Assembly: GCA_026648125.1 (NCBI GenBank)
Contig: JAPKGD010000081.1
Location: 1-7,368 of the forward strand
Length of the DNA: 7,368 nucleotides
Direction: 5' to 3'
From: Bdellovibrionales bacterium
GTDB taxonomy: Bacteria; Bdellovibrionota; Bdellovibrionia; Bdellovibrionales; UBA1609
In this document: in pieces, positions 6,150-7,368 of the stretch
Layout: every line of letters begins with the position of its first letter
How positions within the stretch are numbered: the first letter of the stretch is position 1
Position numbers and translations under genes: made by a program
The notes under the pieces: model-generated
Databases searched by the model: none
Told to the model about the DNA's origin: nothing
What the model saw: only the letters and a program-made list of their open reading frames with translations

Positions 6150-6224
6150 ATTTAATTGGTCGTCTTTGGCTTCCCATGGTCTCACCCGAGATAAGAATGG
6201 GGAAAAATTGCTCGCTCTCAGCCA

Positions 6225-6260
6225 ATGCGATGCGTCTAGCCCATCGCATCTTTAATTTTT
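6225..6260 (+). terminator. Orphan intrinsic terminator on the + strand
   Basis: ATGCGATG (6225-6232) and CATCGCAT (6242-6249) form a perfect 8-bp stem with a 9-nt loop, followed by CTTTAATTTTT. The T-tract is on the + strand only. No + strand gene precedes it: the nearest upstream genes run the other way. It may end a small RNA, stop antisense transcription entering the subtilase gene, or be a palindromic protein site. Confidence 0.55.
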
Positions 6261-6315
6261 ACAATGTAAGTTAACTCAATAATATCAATAGGTTCAGATC
6301 ATCTTTGGGCTCATA

Positions 6316-6332
6316 GGTTCCAAAGTGGAACC
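6316..6332. promoter_or_regulatory. 17-bp perfect palindrome, candidate operator
   Basis: GGTTCCAAAGTGGAACC has perfect 7-bp arms around a 3-nt centre, typical of a dimeric regulator site. It lies 7 bp upstream of a candidate -35 for the subtilase gene, where an activator would bind. A half-site-like GGTTCA occurs at 6291-6296. It does not match the TTAC-N3-GTAA LexA box known from Bdellovibrio. Confidence 0.5.
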
Positions 6333-6339
6333 GATTCAG

Positions 6340-6368
6340 TTGCAAAAAAAATTCATGCGTACTTGAAT
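6340..6368 (+). promoter_or_regulatory. Candidate promoter for the subtilase gene
   Basis: TTGCAA (6340-6345) and TTGAAT (6363-6368) are spaced by 17 nt, each matching four of the six consensus bases. An A-tract fills the start of the spacer. Transcription from about 6375 would leave a leader near 48 nt. The match is modest and would fit an activated promoter. Confidence 0.35.
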
Positions 6369-6381
6369 AATTTCTCAACTA

Positions 6382-6399
6382 AGGTCGAGGTGACGACCT
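6382..6399 (+). promoter_or_regulatory. Small hairpin in the subtilase leader
   Basis: AGGTCG and CGACCT form a 6-bp stem with a 6-nt loop, ending 8 nt before the ribosome binding site. An alternative stem GAGGT/ACCTC (6387-6391 and 6396-6400) overlaps it, so two mutually exclusive folds are possible. A regulatory role is speculative. Confidence 0.3.
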
Positions 6400-6407
6400 C
6401 AGGGATC

Positions 6408-6415
6408 GAGGGGGG
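6408..6415 (+). promoter_or_regulatory. Ribosome binding site selecting a GTG start
   Basis: GAGGGGGG lies 7 nt before GTG 6423 and 19 nt before the in-frame ATG 6435. Spacing favours the GTG. Confidence 0.7.
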
Positions 6416-6422
6416 AAACAAA

Positions 6423-7368
6423 GTGAAAGTAAGCATGGGACAAGGAAGAGCGCGCGGAGTGATCTTAGCGTTTGCGATTGCGATGTCGATGGTTGGCCAA
6501 GCATGGGCTGACTCCACTCGCTATATCGTGACCTTTAAGAGCAGCGATCGTTATCGCGCAGCAAGTGTAAACTGGCAGAAGTCCGCGAAGCTCGCCGAAC
6601 TTGGATTGGGTTCAGCTCAAAGCCAAGGTGGCATGAGACTTCTCAATACAGACGCGAAAATCGTTCGTGCTCTGGACAAAGTTGAAATGATGATCGTTGA
6701 AGCCGATCGGGCCAGCGTTGTCGAACAACTAAAAAGACATCCCGCCGTAGCAGATGTGGAAGCTGAAATCTTTTTAGCTCCGCCAAAGCCGGTGAATGAC
6801 ACATTTGCAACCGAGCTAAATGGTCGTTCGGCTGGTGATTGTCTTCTTGAGACTCCATGGGGAATTCATGCTGTAAAAGCCGAAGCCGCTTGGGAAATGA
6901 CCAAGGGACGAGGCTCACGTGTTCTCGTTCTGGATACAGGTATAGATAAGAATCATCCTGATCTTGTTTCGCGGTATGAGAAGGGAAGAAACTTCACTTC
7001 TGCTAACGTGATGGGTCCATCTAGCATATTGAATGCGGATGTTACAGACACAATCGGTCACGGAACACATGTGGCTGGTACCATTGCTGCTGACGGTAGC
7101 TGCCTTGTTGGCGTCGCTCCAGAAGCAAAAGTTCTCGCTGGCAAAGTCTGTGAAGATCGCGGTTGTAGCACGGCTGCAATTATTGCTGGAATTGACTGGG
7201 GCGTTTCAGAAAAGGTGGATGTGATTTCGATGAGCCTTGGCGGTCCCTTGGCAACTCCATCTCAACAGAGAGCTGTTGAACGCGCAGAGCAAGCCAATGT
7301 TGTTGTTGTCGCTGCAAGCGGTAACGACGGAACCCGCCGGCTTTCCTATCCCGCGGCATACCCTACTG
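6423..7368 (+). CDS. Secreted subtilisin-family (S8) serine protease with propeptide, 3'-truncated
   Basis: There are 315 visible codons, open at the window end. Starting at GTG 6423, residues 1-29 are a Sec signal peptide with a basic N-region, a hydrophobic core and a QAWA cut site. Residues 30 to about 115 are an inhibitor-I9-type propeptide (RYIVTFKSS at the start, VVEQLKRHPAVADVEAE at the end), which chaperones folding and is then removed. The catalytic domain starts near ETPWGIHAVKAEAAW. Asp171 lies in VLVLDTGID, His213 in GHGTHVAGT, and the oxyanion Asn301 in VVVAASGNDG. The catalytic Ser in GTSMAxP would follow beyond base 7368. Cys140, 227, 243 and 248 suggest disulphides, as in proteinase K-like secreted enzymes. 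The product should degrade extracellular or prey protein. It is transcribed divergently from the operon headed by the pseudo-signal-peptidase and may share regulation. Confidence 0.93.
   Translation, partial: MKVSMGQGRARGVILAFAIAMSMVGQAWADSTRYIVTFKSSDRYRAASVNWQKSAKLAELGLGSAQSQGGMRLLNTDAKIVRALDKVEMMIVEADRASVVEQLKRHPAVADVEAEIFLAPPKPVNDTFATELNGRSAGDCLLETPWGIHAVKAEAAWEMTKGRGSRVLVLDTGIDKNHPDLVSRYEKGRNFTSANVMGPSSILNADVTDTIGHGTHVAGTIAADGSCLVGVAPEAKVLAGKVCEDRGCSTAAIIAGIDWGVSEKVDVISMSLGGPLATPSQQRAVERAEQANVVVVAASGNDGTRRLSYPAAYPT

Larger units (their letters stand above)
6114..6422. other. Divergent intergenic region between the envelope operon and the subtilase gene
   Basis: No credible gene is present in these 309 bp. 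From left to right it holds the operon promoter, an orphan + strand terminator, a second and weaker + strand promoter candidate (TTTACA 6258-6263, 16 nt, TAATAT 6280-6285), a 17-bp palindrome, another + strand promoter candidate, a small leader hairpin and the subtilase ribosome binding site. If the 6258-6285 promoter is the real one, the palindrome would sit about 25 nt downstream of the start, as an operator. A perfect TTGACA on the + strand at 6143-6148 has no -10 at proper distance. Confidence 0.7.

Noticed and set aside
6117..6173. Small 18-codon open frame on the - strand upstream of the operon (ATG near 6179), as a leader peptide
   Set aside because: It overlaps the promoter that would transcribe the operon, and its binding site (GGTGAG, 3 nt from the ATG) is poorly spaced.
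6316..6332. The palindrome as a LexA/SOS box
   Set aside because: It does not fit TTAC-N3-GTAA, and it misses the Geobacter-type GGTT-N2-C-N4-G-N3-ACC by length.

Overview
The window carries six protein genes: two cut by the window edges on the + strand, and between them a block of four genes on the - strand. The content is envelope and surface biology only. There are no tRNAs, rRNAs, insertion sequences or CRISPR arrays. A bacterial chromosome with a phage-tail-fibre-like adhesin ending in a peptidase S74 chaperone, long Fn3-like periplasmic/outer-membrane proteins and a secreted subtilase fits a predatory or predator-related lineage such as Bdellovibrionota. That assignment is inferred from gene style, not from a marker gene.

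Positions 1-2007 (+) hold the 3' part of a large repetitive fibre protein. It has two complete tandem units of 486 bp (162 aa), a third partial unit, phage-fibre shaft motifs, an S74 self-cleaving chaperone domain with its Ser-Lys pair, and a C-terminal coiled coil. It converges on the - strand block with a 40-bp gap.

Positions 6113 down to 2048 (-) look like a four-gene operon. In transcription order: (i) a membrane-anchored homologue of signal peptidase I (S26 fold) in which the catalytic Ser is Ala and the catalytic Lys is Arg; (ii) a two-TM protein with a helical, probably periplasmic, domain, overlapping (i) by 8 bp; (iii) after a 98-bp gap with a hairpin, a small anchored protein with one Fn3-like domain; (iv) 10 bp later, a 655-aa exported protein with four beta-sandwich domains in an A-B-A-B order followed by a probable outer-membrane beta-barrel. 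None has a function I can name. Together they could build an inner-to-outer-membrane assembly, with the dead peptidase acting as a binding protein.

Positions 6114-6422 form the divergent intergenic region. It contains a near-consensus promoter for the operon that would give a leaderless mRNA, an orphan intrinsic terminator on the + strand, a 17-bp perfect palindrome and candidate promoters for the right-hand gene. From 6423 (+) to the window end runs a secreted subtilisin-family (S8) protease with signal peptide, I9-type propeptide, catalytic Asp and His and the oxyanion Asn. Its catalytic Ser lies beyond the window.

The most unusual points are the inactive signal-peptidase homologue heading an uncharacterised envelope operon, and the fibre repeat, whose third unit differs from the second at 16 bases without one amino-acid change.
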